Source: Mycobacterium sp. 236(2023) (GTDB lineage: Bacteria > Actinomycetota > Actinomycetes > Mycobacteriales > Mycobacteriaceae). From it: 64,000 bases of DNA. How positions within the stretch are numbered: the first letter of the stretch is position 1; each line of letters opens with the position of its first letter. The stretch spans positions 124,001-188,000 of the forward strand of contig NZ_JARSBP010000007.1 in NCBI RefSeq assembly GCF_029623955.1. The letters run 5' to 3'. A program made the position numbers and the translations under genes. The notes under the pieces were generated by a model. It made no database searches. It was not told the origin of the DNA and saw only the letters and a list, made by a program, of their open reading frames with translations. This document shows positions 44,611-53,504 of this stretch, piece after piece.

Positions 44611-45387
44611 ATGAGCGCCCTCGCCGTGGTCACCGGAGCATCGTCCGGTATTGGGAAGGCGTTCACCGAACGTCTCGCGGCGGACGGCTACGAGCTAATC
44701 ACCGTGGGCCGCGACCTCGACCGCCTACAGCGGCTCGCCGACACCCTCCCTGTCGATGTGACACCCGTCGCCGCCGACCTCGCCACCCACGACGGCATCG
44801 CCACTGTGATTGAGGGCGTTGCCGACCGCGCTGTCGACCTGCTGGTCAACAATGCCGGCGTTGCCCATTACATGCCCTTCAGCCAGCTGCCCGAAGAGAG
44901 GGCAAACGAACTCCTATTCGTCAAGGTCATCGCGCCCACCCTCCTCGCTCGCGCCGTCGCCCCGGGCATGGTCGACCGGCGTGCGGGAACGATCATCAAC
45001 GTCGCCGGGATGCTCGCCTACAGCGGTCCCGCGCCCCTGGAGCAATTGCCCCTGCGCCGCGCGGTTTACGTCGGCGCGAACGCCCACCTCGTCGCGTTCT
45101 CCGAAACCCTCGCCGCAGAACTCGCCGCCGACGGAATTGCCGTTCAGGCACTTTGTCCAGGGGTTGTCGCAACTGAGTTCCATCAGCGGCAAGGCATCGA
45201 TATGAGCGGCGCCCCCCGCATGTCGCCGCACGACGTGGTCACCGCAAGCCTGCGTGCGCTGGAGCTCGGAGAAGTGATCTGCGCACCCAGCGTCGAGGAC
45301 CACGACCTCCTCGAAGCGGTCGCGGACGCCGACCTCGCCGCCTTCGGCGCACAATCAGTTCAGCTCGCCACCCGCTACAGGCCCTGA
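44611..45387 (+). CDS. Short-chain dehydrogenase with altered catalytic Lys
   Basis: ATG 44611 gives 258 residues. The nucleotide-binding motif VVTGASSGIGKAF and the LVNNAGVAHYMPF segment are intact, as is NVAGMLAYSG. The catalytic YxxxK reads YVGAN, with Asn in place of Lys, and the Ser of the triad seems replaced in NVAGML. This suggests altered or lost activity, although the fold is complete. It lies 88 bases after the SnoaL-like gene on the same strand. Confidence 0.82.
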   Translation: MSALAVVTGASSGIGKAFTERLAADGYELITVGRDLDRLQRLADTLPVDVTPVAADLATHDGIATVIEGVADRAVDLLVNNAGVAHYMPFSQLPEERANELLFVKVIAPTLLARAVAPGMVDRRAGTIINVAGMLAYSGPAPLEQLPLRRAVYVGANAHLVAFSETLAAELAADGIAVQALCPGVVATEFHQRQGIDMSGAPRMSPHDVVTASLRALELGEVICAPSVEDHDLLEAVADADLAAFGAQSVQLATRYRP

Positions 45388-45473
45388 CTATCCACACCGC
45401 CAGTGCCAGATCATTCCACTGCGCACGTCGGGTGCTCGGGCGCTGGACCGTAACCAGACAGCGGAGGAACACT

Positions 45474-46205
45474 ATGCCTCGCATTCTCATCACCGGCGCT
45501 ACCGACGGAATAGGCCTGGCTACGGCAGCGGAGGCTCTCCGACGCGGGCACGAGGTCATTCTTCATGCCCGCAACGCCAGCCGTGAGGCAGATGCACGGA
45601 ACACCCTCCGTGAGGCCGGGGTAAACATCCGGGCGGCAAGATTCGTCCACGCCGATTTCCTCGACCTCGACCAAGTTCGTCTTATGGCGGAGAAGATCGA
45701 GGATCTCTCCGCGCTGGTGCACAACGCCGGTATTTACGTGCGTCAGTCCGTTCCCGATAGCGTCCAGGGCTTCGAACCGACCCTCGCCGTCAATGTTCTC
45801 GCCCCTCACCTGCTCACGACCCTTCTCCATGACCGCGCCGACCGGGTCGTTTTCGTTGCCAGCGACCTCGCGCTTCGAGTCAGCGTCAATCCGAAACGAC
45901 TCCCCACAGACCGCGACCCAGCACACGCCTACGGGCAGGCAAAAGCCTTCAGTATCCTGTCCGCTCTCGGATGGGCCGCCCGTAAACCGGACTGGCGCGT
46001 CGGCGCAGTCCACCCCGGCTGGATCCCCACCAAGCTCGCCTCTCCACACGCGACTGGCGAAATTCACCAAGCTGTCCAGGTGCTCCTCAACGCCGCCATC
46101 GACCCCACTTGGGCCGGCGGCAACCAGGTGGGTCCACTAGTAGGTATCGCAGACGAGAACGCAGCAGGCACCTATGCCCTAGCCACCCTCGATCAAGCAA
46201 TTTGA
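45474..46205 (+). CDS. Short-chain dehydrogenase/reductase
   Basis: ATG 45474 follows AGGAAC. The 243-residue SDR has ILITGATDGIGLATAAEA, DFLDLDQVRLMAEKI, LVHNAGIYV, FVASDLALRV and the catalytic YGQAK in HAYGQAKAFS. It is the last gene of the same-strand group that starts at 40968. The substrate is not evident. The following 720 bases have no supported gene. Confidence 0.88.
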   Translation: MPRILITGATDGIGLATAAEALRRGHEVILHARNASREADARNTLREAGVNIRAARFVHADFLDLDQVRLMAEKIEDLSALVHNAGIYVRQSVPDSVQGFEPTLAVNVLAPHLLTTLLHDRADRVVFVASDLALRVSVNPKRLPTDRDPAHAYGQAKAFSILSALGWAARKPDWRVGAVHPGWIPTKLASPHATGEIHQAVQVLLNAAIDPTWAGGNQVGPLVGIADENAAGTYALATLDQAI

Positions 46206-46928
46206 ACCGACACAACTCGTTTCAGCCGTTGCTATGCGGAGAGCGGTTGCGGGTCAGGGCCAGGCAGTGTGGTTGGTCGAAATTGTTCGGGCTGGCCATG
46301 CCGTGGTTTAGCGTTCAGCCTGGGTGGCTGCATCAGTCACCCTCGGCGCGCAGATTTCGACAACAACTGCTGGCGGCGTTGTCGAGCCTCGAAACACAAC
46401 ACCCGAAGATTCAGCTCGGCTGGCGCCCGGCGCGGCAATTCGGCTTTGCTCAGGTAGTTGGCGCCGACCTTGCAATCCGACGCTCCCCCGCACTTGTCGG
46501 TGTGACGAAGCATCGTCGTACAGGAAGTCGCCGCGCTGAACGACACCAAAGCAACTATGAAGGGAATGAATGCTGTTGCCGCTGTAGATGTAACGACAGC
46601 GCCGCCTCCATCGCCTACCTGCATCCAGGCTTCAGTCATCCGCCACTCGACGAGGATGATTCGCGCGTTGACCCACCTGTTGGGCACAAGGAATCCCGCG
46701 AGAGAAAGATGCGAGATGGTCCATTCTGATGGCTAGGAGCATCACCCCGAGGAGTTCATGCGCGGCGCTGTGGAGCGGTAATGGGGATACCGAGGTTGCC
46801 ACGATCACCGAGATCGCCGAAGAACTCGGCATCAGGGGTGTGACGTTGACCCCAGGAAGTCCGAGTCTGGCGGTGGTAGACGACGCGGAAACAGGCTCGC
46901 ACCGTCGGGCGAGACGGTTCCCCGGCGA
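46206..46928. other. Gap after the oxidoreductase cluster
   Basis: No gene is well supported. A minus-strand frame at 46337-46687 would encode a 116-residue protein with one hydrophobic segment (TAFIPFIVALVSFSAATSC), but it has no clear ribosome site or known motif. Confidence 0.3.
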
Positions 46929-47636
46929 TCAGATTGGCTGGGTTGAGATGGCCTGGCGCAGTACGGCGCTCACAATCATGCGGATGTTCCAATGGCGATG
47001 TTCATCTGGGTTCCCCGCAGTGAAAACGCTTGGCCCCAGGGAGTGTAACGTTGGGTGCCGCCGAGGGTCTGCCTCATTGAGGATGGTGACCAAGTCGCCG
47101 ATGCTTTGTTCGCCGGTGGTGGACCGGTGACTCCATTCGACGGCACACGCGGTGGCATGTTGCAGCAGTAGATCCACCGCCCAGGCTGCGTGCTCCGTCG
47201 AAGAGACGCCTGCTGCCATCAGCAGGCGTAGAAGCAATTCGACGATATCGAGGTAACGCGGTCCGTCGGGCCAGATGTGAAGCGCTGACTGGATGATCGC
47301 CGGGTGGTCGATGAGTAGGTCGGTGTACTCCGTGAGTAGTCGGCATAAGCGATCGCAGGCAAGTTCATCGCCGTTCCAGGCAACATCGAGTTCGGTCAAC
47401 AACCGGTCCAGTATCAGCGCTTTCAGGTGAGTTGTATTGCGTACGTACACATATAGCGATGCTGCGCCAGTGTCGAGTTCGTCGGCAAGCCTTCGCATTG
47501 AGAGTTGGCGTTCGCCGTCACGTTCGATGACGATCAGGGCCGCATCCACAATCGCCGTCCGAGATAAAGGCGCTTTAGCGGGGCGTGCGCGACGACTGTC
47601 AGGCTCGCGACGTGACGATCGTATTGGAGAACTCAT
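46929..47636 (-). CDS. TetR-family regulator of the MFS exporter
   Basis: From ATG 47636 the protein has 235 residues. Residues about 25-70 form the TetR DNA-binding domain (LSRTAIVDAALIVIERDGER, QLSMRRLADELDTGAASLYV). A TetR_C-type ligand-binding helical domain follows (ELACDRLCRLLTEYTDLLID, LLLRLLMAAGVSS). It is divergent from the MFS gene, and two tandem palindromes lie in the 94-base gap between them. This is the standard arrangement for a repressor of an efflux pump induced by the pump's substrate. Confidence 0.9.
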   Translation of the reverse strand: MSSPIRSSRREPDSRRARPAKAPLSRTAIVDAALIVIERDGERQLSMRRLADELDTGAASLYVYVRNTTHLKALILDRLLTELDVAWNGDELACDRLCRLLTEYTDLLIDHPAIIQSALHIWPDGPRYLDIVELLLRLLMAAGVSSTEHAAWAVDLLLQHATACAVEWSHRSTTGEQSIGDLVTILNEADPRRHPTLHSLGPSVFTAGNPDEHRHWNIRMIVSAVLRQAISTQPI

Positions 47637-47651
47637 GCGACGCAGTGTATA

Positions 47652-47680
47652 ACGAACGTGTTCGTAACGAACATGTTCGT
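47652..47680. promoter_or_regulatory. Tandem TetR operators, tetR-MFS gap
   Basis: ACGAACGTGTTCGT (47652-47665) and ACGAACATGTTCGT (47667-47680) share ACGAAC/GTTCGT arms and sit 15 bases apart. The second is a perfect palindrome. They lie 16 bases before the TetR start and 51 before the MFS start. Confidence 0.8.
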
Positions 47681-47730
47681 TGCCGGTGCGGCGAACGTTG
47701 CTATCGATCGACTTATGAAAGAAGTCCTGG

Positions 47731-49161
47731 ATGCGTGCGCAGGCGCGATCGGCCCCCGCCGGCCGGGCCGGTGACATCAGTAGACGACAAATGTGGCTGG
47801 TACTGGTTGCCGTCCTGGTCGCCGACGCCCTCGACCTGGTTGACGCGACGATCACCAATGTCGCCGCTCCAACGATTATGCGGGACCTGGGCGGCGGTGA
47901 GTCGCTCGTACAGTGGTTGGGAGCTGGATACGCGCTCGCTCTGGGTTCGCTAATGGTGGTGGGCGGCCGGATCGGTGACCGCTTTGGACAACGTCAGACG
48001 TTCCTGATTGGGATGTCGGGATTCATCGTTGCGTCGCTCGTGGCGGGCTGTGCTGTCAATGCGCCGATGCTCGTCGTTGCCCGTGTCTTGCAGGGAGCTT
48101 TCGGTGCGTTGCTCATTCCTCAGGGCATGGCAATCATGGCGGCGACATTCCCGAAAGACATGTTGAGGCGTGCGTTCGCCGTTTTCGCCCCGGCGTTGGT
48201 CGTCTTCGGGGTGGCCGGACCGCTATTGGGCGGACTCCTGCTCGAGGCAAATGTGTTCGGATTCGGCTGGCGGGCAGTGTTCTTGGTCAACGTCGTAATC
48301 GGTGGTGCCGGTTTGCTCTTCGCGTGGCAGGTGTTACCACACGTACCCGCCAATCACGACGTGCGTATCGACCTGATGGGATGTGTCTTGCTGATGCTGG
48401 CCGTCTTCGGGGTGTTGGGCGGCCTGCTCTCTGGCGCGGATCTCGGCTGGACTCCACCGATGTTAGCCGGCGTGGGCATCGGCACAATATGTTTCGCGAT
48501 CTTCGTCCTGCAGCAACGAACCACGGCGCATCCCTTGCTCGATCCACGGCTTCTCGGCAATCGCGGCTTCACCGCTGGACTCGTGGCCGGACTGCTGATC
48601 TTCGCTTCATTCAGCGGCATGATGTACGTGCTATCACTGTATTTCCAACTGGGACTGCATTTCTCGCCCATCCAGGCAGCGCTGAACCTTCTTCCGTTGA
48701 CTCTGGGAATTGCTGCGGGATCAATGCTGTGTACGGCACTTCTGGGCAGAATCGGCAGATACGTCTTGGGCGTCGGTTTGGGAATTAGCAGCGCAGGGGT
48801 TACGACAATGCTAGTGGTCATCACCTGGTACGGCGATGACACGCGGTGGTGGCAACTTGGTGCCGCAACATTGCTCATCGGACTAGGGGCCGGCCCCTGC
48901 TTCAACGCAATCTTCAATGTTGCCCTCGGCGACCTCGCACCAAGCGAAGCAGGCGCAGCGAGCGGATCACTCAATGCAATCCAGCAGGTAGCCAACGGGG
49001 TTGGCGCCGTCTTGGTGACGTCTGTGTTCTTTGCGGCTCTCGCAAGGGGGCCCATTGATGCGATGCGTGTAACCCTCGGGGTCGTCTTGATGGTCACGCT
49101 AGTCAGCTTCGGTGTCATCCCGCTGCTGCCGAAGCAATCCAGATCATCACAGAATGAGTAG
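47731..49161 (+). CDS. MFS multidrug exporter (DHA2, 14 membrane segments)
   Basis: This 476-residue protein has about 14 hydrophobic segments. The first helix has DALDLVDATITNVAAPTI (motif D1-like). Motif A is GGRIGDRFGQRQ, motif C of drug/H+ antiporters is PALVVFGVAGPLLGG, and the first periplasmic side has VQWLGAGYALALGS. These mark the DHA2 family of proton-driven drug exporters. The divergent TetR and its tandem operators predict substrate-induced expression. The stop overlaps the next gene, which is probably co-transcribed. Confidence 0.92.
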   Translation: MRAQARSAPAGRAGDISRRQMWLVLVAVLVADALDLVDATITNVAAPTIMRDLGGGESLVQWLGAGYALALGSLMVVGGRIGDRFGQRQTFLIGMSGFIVASLVAGCAVNAPMLVVARVLQGAFGALLIPQGMAIMAATFPKDMLRRAFAVFAPALVVFGVAGPLLGGLLLEANVFGFGWRAVFLVNVVIGGAGLLFAWQVLPHVPANHDVRIDLMGCVLLMLAVFGVLGGLLSGADLGWTPPMLAGVGIGTICFAIFVLQQRTTAHPLLDPRLLGNRGFTAGLVAGLLIFASFSGMMYVLSLYFQLGLHFSPIQAALNLLPLTLGIAAGSMLCTALLGRIGRYVLGVGLGISSAGVTTMLVVITWYGDDTRWWQLGAATLLIGLGAGPCFNAIFNVALGDLAPSEAGAASGSLNAIQQVANGVGAVLVTSVFFAALARGPIDAMRVTLGVVLMVTLVSFGVIPLLPKQSRSSQNE

Positions 49162-49804
49162 GGACATGACAGACATCGCACCGCATCTGACAGTCCTCGG
49201 CGCAGCCGGACGAACCGGCCGACACATCGTTGGGCAAGGCCTACGGGCAGGGTGTTCGGTTACCGCCGTCGTCCGAAATCCAGCAGACATGGAAGTCGAA
49301 ACACCTGGGTTGACGGTCTTTGTGGGAGATTCGCGAGACCCCTCGACGTTTGTCGCCGTGCTGCGCCCCCACCACGCCGTCGTCTCTGCAGTCGGCCACA
49401 GAGGCCGTACCTCCGGAGGGCTTTATGGCGACACTGCCCGAGCAGTCATCGCGGCTAGCAACACAGTCGGAGTGCGGCGGTTCGTTGGCATCACCTCCTG
49501 CGGCGTTCGCGCTAGCGACCCCGGCTACCGCTGGTGGTACCGCTACCTGCTTATGCCCATCGGACGCGGCGCGTACACCGACATGGCTGAAATGGAATGC
49601 CTTACAGCGCAATCCGATCTTGAATGGACTTTCATTCGGCCAGGGCGCCTCGAGGATAGCGAACACCCGGGTTCCTACCGCGTCGGCGACGGCGCTATTC
49701 CGCCAAACGGCATCGGGATAAGCCGGGTAGACTTAGCGCGATTCGTGGTGGAATGCATCCTCGAACATAGCTGGGTGCACCAATACCCAACACTCGCCAG
49801 ATGA
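49154..49804 (+). CDS. NAD(P)-binding atypical SDR (NmrA/flavin-reductase-like)
   Basis: ATG 49154 overlaps the MFS stop; ATG 49166 is a second possibility. The ~216-residue protein has HLTVLGAAGRTGRHIVGQGL, VVRNPADM, FVGDSRDPSTFVAVL, VVSAVGHRG and FVGITSCG, as in NAD(P)H-binding proteins related to NmrA and biliverdin reductase B. It lacks the YxxxK motif, as expected for this group. Co-transcription with the exporter suggests it modifies or detoxifies the same compound; this is inference. Confidence 0.85.
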   Translation: MSRDMTDIAPHLTVLGAAGRTGRHIVGQGLRAGCSVTAVVRNPADMEVETPGLTVFVGDSRDPSTFVAVLRPHHAVVSAVGHRGRTSGGLYGDTARAVIAASNTVGVRRFVGITSCGVRASDPGYRWWYRYLLMPIGRGAYTDMAEMECLTAQSDLEWTFIRPGRLEDSEHPGSYRVGDGAIPPNGIGISRVDLARFVVECILEHSWVHQYPTLAR

Positions 49805-50227
49805 CCGGTCGACCTAACGGCAGACGGCAGGCCGGACCGAATCGGTGCCCAGGCGGCGGCCCTGCGTGAAGCCGACAACGTCGCCGCGCTCATGCGGAGC
49901 TCGCCGGCGATCTGGGTAAGCGACATGCAATCGGCGTTTCGGTTCAGCGCCAATGCATCTCACACTCCAGCCTTGCGGGATACAAGCATGTCCGACATTT
50001 GGCGTCGTAGCCGCACAGCCTTTGGGCCCCCAAGTATCGATGTCGTACATATGCGCCAAGATCTGCGCCTTGCCGCGAGGCGAGTTAATGACTCAGCGGC
50101 ACATCAAGGTGCGTATCAATCGTGGAAGGGTCATGATGAGCTGTACTGCGTGACGCGCAGATTGAAGGCGTGTTCGCGTCAGCTCGCGCATCAGCGGGTG
50201 CAAAATCTGAAGGGCGAGGTGGTTTCG
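49805..50227. other. Gap upstream of the GNAT gene
   Basis: No full gene is seen. A plus-strand frame near 49815-49925 reads AAALREADNVAALMRSSPAI, which looks protein-like and may be a relic of a lost gene. Confidence 0.3.
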
Positions 50228-50722
50228 ATGACAAACTCTGAGTACGCCGTGAGCGAGGGCCCAGTTTTTCGGATGGCGCACCCCGATACTGCAGAATCTC
50301 GGCGCGTACTTGCCGAGTACGCGGACGAACTTGCCGTCGCTCAGGGCATTCTGCTGGAGCAAAGTGCGGGCGGCGGGGTCGCAGAGGACCCCTCACCTCC
50401 GGATGGCGCATTTCTACTTGCAGATCTCGCTGGAGTTCTGGATGGTCCTATCGCTTGCGCCGGTCTGCGCCGCCTAACTGCCGAAACTGGCGAGATTAAG
50501 CGCATGTACGTCGCTCCTGCAGCGCGAGGACGAGGTGTGGCTCGAAAGCTGCTCGCCCGCATCGAGGAGGAAGCGCGAGTGATCGGGTACCGATCTGTTC
50601 GGCTGGATACCGCATCGGGGATGGTCGCCGCTCAGGGACTGTATGGTGCTGCGGGGTATAGAAGAATCGATGACTACAACGGCAACCCACACGCTTCATT
50701 CTGGATGGAAAAGACGCTGTAA
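50228..50722 (+). CDS. GNAT-family N-acetyltransferase
   Basis: ATG 50228 has GAGGTGG six bases before it; longer forms in frame lack such a site. The 164-residue protein carries the acetyl-CoA-binding motif A region IKRMYVAPAARGRGVARKLL and motif B features SVRLDTASGMVAAQGLYGAA, YRRIDDYNGNPHASFWMEK. Similar proteins in actinobacteria acetylate small amines. It does not form an obvious operon with its neighbours and is followed by insertion-sequence remains. Confidence 0.9.
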   Translation: MTNSEYAVSEGPVFRMAHPDTAESRRVLAEYADELAVAQGILLEQSAGGGVAEDPSPPDGAFLLADLAGVLDGPIACAGLRRLTAETGEIKRMYVAPAARGRGVARKLLARIEEEARVIGYRSVRLDTASGMVAAQGLYGAAGYRRIDDYNGNPHASFWMEKTL

Positions 50723-50997
50723 CACGGACTTCTGAGGGTGGGGAAACGTACTCGCGCGGCGGCCAGTACTGATTGCTCAGACTGGTGGCCGACGATGCGT
50801 CATGCGATGAAGCGTGGTGGATGGCGCCTAAGCCACGAGCAGACGGACGCTTGATGGGGCCAGGCGGGCCTCCCCGGTGCGCAACGTGGCAAAGCGGGTG
50901 TTTGTCACGCTCGCTGAAATTTTCCTTGAGGCTCATCTAATTCCGGAAGTGCACACCATTCGTAAACCTGGTCGGTCGATCTGAGCGTTCTCGCCCG

Positions 50998-51128
50998 CCA
51001 TGATCGTGGGGTGGCGGGCGGCGAGCCATATGCGGACCCCGATGGTCCTCGACGCCTTGGAGATGGCACGGTGGTCACGTGGAGCTACGTTGCAAGACTT
51101 GATCTGTCATTCCGACGCGGGATCGCAG
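50998..51128 (+). mobile_element. Relic of a second copy of the IS3-type orfB
   Basis: This stretch matches part of orfB of the adjacent element (about 51991-52126) with scattered changes, including GGTCCTCGACGCC and GATGGCACGGTGGTCACG. It ends exactly where the left terminal repeat of the intact element begins (51129). Confidence 0.85.
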
Positions 51129-51179
51129 TGAATCGCCCTGGAAATGTTGGAGGCTCCTGACCTTAACGAAGATGCAGGT

Positions 51180-51524
51180 ATGCCGAAGGAACAGTCGCCT
51201 GGGAAGCCGACGACACGCCGTTACAGTGCCGAGGAGAAGGCCGCAGCGGTGCGGATGGTCCGGTCGTTGCGGGCCGAGCTGGGCACCGACCAGGGCACGG
51301 TGGCGCGGGTAGCCAGTCAGCTCGGCTACGGCGTGGAGTCAGTGCGCATGTGGGTGCGCCAGGCCGACATCGATGAAGGCTTGGCGCCCGGGGTGACGAC
51401 CGCGGAGTCGAAGAAGGTGCAGGAACTCGAACAGGAGGTCCGAGAGCTCAAGCGCGCCAACGAAATTCTGAAGCGAGCAGCGAGTTTCTTCGGGGCGGAG
51501 CTCGACCGCCAACACAAGAAATAG
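51180..51524 (+). CDS. IS3-family transposase OrfA
   Basis: From ATG 51180 the protein has 114 residues with an N-terminal helix-turn-helix (RRYSAEEKAAAVRMVRSLRA, VASQLGYGVESVRMWVRQAD) and a C-terminal leucine-zipper-like helix (KKVQELEQEVRELKRANEIL). OrfA binds the terminal repeats. In this family OrfA and OrfB are joined by -1 frameshifting near the end of orfA; the overlap ends at TAG 51524. Confidence 0.92.
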   Translation: MPKEQSPGKPTTRRYSAEEKAAAVRMVRSLRAELGTDQGTVARVASQLGYGVESVRMWVRQADIDEGLAPGVTTAESKKVQELEQEVRELKRANEILKRAASFFGAELDRQHKK

Positions 51525-52445
51525 TCGACTTCATCGATACCCACCGCGAGGAGTTCGGGGTCGAGCCCATCTGCACCGTGCTGCGCAGCGCAGGCCTGCA
51601 GGTGGCCCCGAGCACCTACTACGACGCCAAGACTCGACCGCCGTCAGCGCGGGCGCAACGTGACGCCGTCCTGGGACCGGCGTTGCGCCAGCTCTGGAAG
51701 GACAACTACTGCGTGTACGGGGCCCGCAAGCTCTGGAAAACCGCTCGTCGGGCCGGCCACGATGTCGGCCGCGATCAGGTGGCCCGGTTGATGCGAGCGG
51801 CCGGCATCGCGGGGGTGCGGCGCGGCACACGTGTGCGGACCACCAAACCCGACCCAGCCGCGGCCCGGCACCCGGATCTAGTGCACCGTAACTTCACCGC
51901 GACCGCACCGAACCAGTTGTGGGTGACGGATCTGACGTTCGTGCCCACCTGGGCCGGGGTCGCCTATGTGTGCTTCATCGTCGATGCGTACTCACGGATG
52001 ATCGTCGGGTGGCGAGCAGCCACTCACATGCGGACCTCGATGGTCCTCGACGCCCTAGAGATGGCACGGTGGTCACGCGGAACTACATTGCAAGACTTGA
52101 TATGTCACTCCGACGCGGGATCGCAATTCACATCCATCCGCTACGGTGAACGGCTCGCCGAGGTCGGCGCCGTGCCCTCGATCGGCACCGTGGGCGACAG
52201 TTTCGATAATGCTCTCGCCGAGACCGTCAACGGCCACTTTAAGGCCGAGTTGATCTACGGACCCGCCCGCAGCGGGCCGTGGAAGACCGTCGAAGACGTC
52301 GAGCTGGCCACCCTCAGCTGGGGTCTACTGGCACAACACCGCACGGCTACACAGCTACCTCGGCGACATTCCACCGCCAGTCGAATCCGAAGCCGCGTTC
52401 TACGATGCATACCCTACCGACCAACCCCTGATCGGAATCCAATAG
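51521..52445 (+). pseudogene. IS3-family transposase OrfB, frameshifted near the C terminus
   Basis: The frame begins by -1 shift from orfA (IVDFIDTHREEFGVEPICTV) and carries the retroviral-type integrase core: LWVTDLTFVPTWAG with the first Asp, CHSDAGSQF with the second, and the Glu within FDNALAETVNGHFKAELIY. At 52320-52323 a run of four G breaks the frame. With three G it would continue SWVYWHNTARLHSYLGDIPP and stop at TAG 52445. As written, translation instead runs into unrelated residues to 52549. The DDE residues are all upstream of the break. Confidence 0.88.
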
Positions 52446-52476
52446 CCCGAGCCTCCGACAGAACCAGGGCGATTCA

Positions 52477-52808
52477 ACTTCCTGCAAACGAGAAGTCAGT
52501 TTCGTCCGCCATCGGCAGTTCGCGGCAGGTGGGAATTTGGATTGACTAGACCAGATGCCGAGTCGAAACGCTTTGGACAGGTGTTGCAGCGCTTCGCTTC
52601 GGACGGCGTGAACGCCGATCCCGAGGTGAGGGGCTGGTGACAGTGCTGTCTAGCAATGCTTTTCAGCGCTGCCCGTCTGATTACCCAAGTCTGAATTATT
52701 GCCCGGTTGTAGCTGGTGCGAAATGTACTCTTGCACAGTAGTGTTCGTCGCGCCGAGACTGTGGGCGCGTACTAGGAGTATCCGTCTGCTGCACAACCGC
52801 AGACGGAC
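52477..52808. other. Gap between the IS and tetR
   Basis: No gene is seen. Near 52713-52737 the sequence GGTGCGAA followed by TTGCACAGTAGTG resembles the operator half-sites at 53441-53482 and may be an extra binding site. Confidence 0.3.
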
Positions 52809-53396
52809 CTACTGCGCGATCTGGGCGATGGACGCGAAATTGGCGGCGATGTAGTGAGCTAATGGATGCCGCGCGTCTGTATCGCGCCAGTCGTCAAGGG
52901 ATAGCCGTAGCGCGCCAATGGCAATCATGGCTGTTGCTCGCAGCTCTGGGCGACGCTTAGGCTCCGGCCAAAGTGCACACATCGATTCGAATAGCGCTTC
53001 TTCCATGGTGAGGAGCACTGCGACTTTGCGCCGGCGAAGCGATTCGTCGGATCGCATTATTTTGTCGACGGTCTTGGACTCATCGGTTTCGTATCGTGCC
53101 GCCAAGTCCACCAAGCAATGACGGGCGGCCTCCAACGGTGTCTGCTCTGGCGATTCGTGAAGCATCGAGGGGCCCAACGCACCTGAAAGCACGCCCGTAC
53201 CGTGCCACGTCAGCAGGATTTCGTCCTTGGACCTGAAGTAGTAGAAGAAAGTTCGCCGCGATATCCCCGCGGCGGCGGCGATGTCATCCAAAGTCGTTGC
53301 CTCGTAGCCATTTTGCTGGAACAGGTGTAGAGCCGTCGCCGCGATCCGCGAGAACGTCTCATGGCGCTTGGCCTCGCGAATGCCGGTTCTCACCAT
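52809..53396 (-). CDS. TetR-family regulator divergent from an SDR
   Basis: From ATG 53396 the protein has 195 residues. The TetR HTH is clear: ETFSRIAATALHLFQQNGYE, ATTLDDIAAAAGISRRTFFY, YFRSKDEILL. The C-terminal domain has the helices of the ligand-binding part. Two similar operator sequences stand in the gap to the divergent SDR gene, so it probably represses that gene and itself. It opens the catabolic region of the window. Confidence 0.9.
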   Translation of the reverse strand: MVRTGIREAKRHETFSRIAATALHLFQQNGYEATTLDDIAAAAGISRRTFFYYFRSKDEILLTWHGTGVLSGALGPSMLHESPEQTPLEAARHCLVDLAARYETDESKTVDKIMRSDESLRRRKVAVLLTMEEALFESMCALWPEPKRRPELRATAMIAIGALRLSLDDWRDTDARHPLAHYIAANFASIAQIAQ

Positions 53397-53440
53397 CGGG
53401 TCTCCAGTCCACGTCGTCGCGGCAAGGCAGTTGACAAATA

Positions 53441-53482
53441 TTACACTAGGTGCAAGATTTGCTTTTTTGCACTGGGTGCGAA
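53441..53482. promoter_or_regulatory. Paired TetR operators, tetR-SDR gap
   Basis: TTACACTAGGTGCAA (53441-53455) and TTGCACTGGGTGCGAA (53467-53482) share the pattern TTRCAC-N3-GTGC-AA with centres 26 bases apart. They lie between the TetR and SDR starts and are palindromic with few mismatches. Confidence 0.75.
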
Positions 53483-53504
53483 TTTTGAGAAAGGGTAAGT
53501 CTTT

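Larger units (their letters stand above)
51129..52476 (+). mobile_element. IS3-family insertion sequence with 29-bp terminal repeats
   Basis: The left end starts TGAATCGCCCTGG (51129) and the right end is its reverse complement, ending CCAGGGCGATTCA at 52476. Over 29 bases (51129-51157 and 52448-52476) the ends match apart from a few central bases. The 1348-base element holds orfA and orfB in the usual order. No matching target duplication is seen at the two flanks (CAG and ACT), which fits rearrangement after insertion. Confidence 0.9.

Noticed and set aside
46729..47130. Plus-strand ORF opposite the TetR gene at 47 kb
   Set aside because: It is antisense to the 3' part of a well-supported TetR gene and shows no motif.
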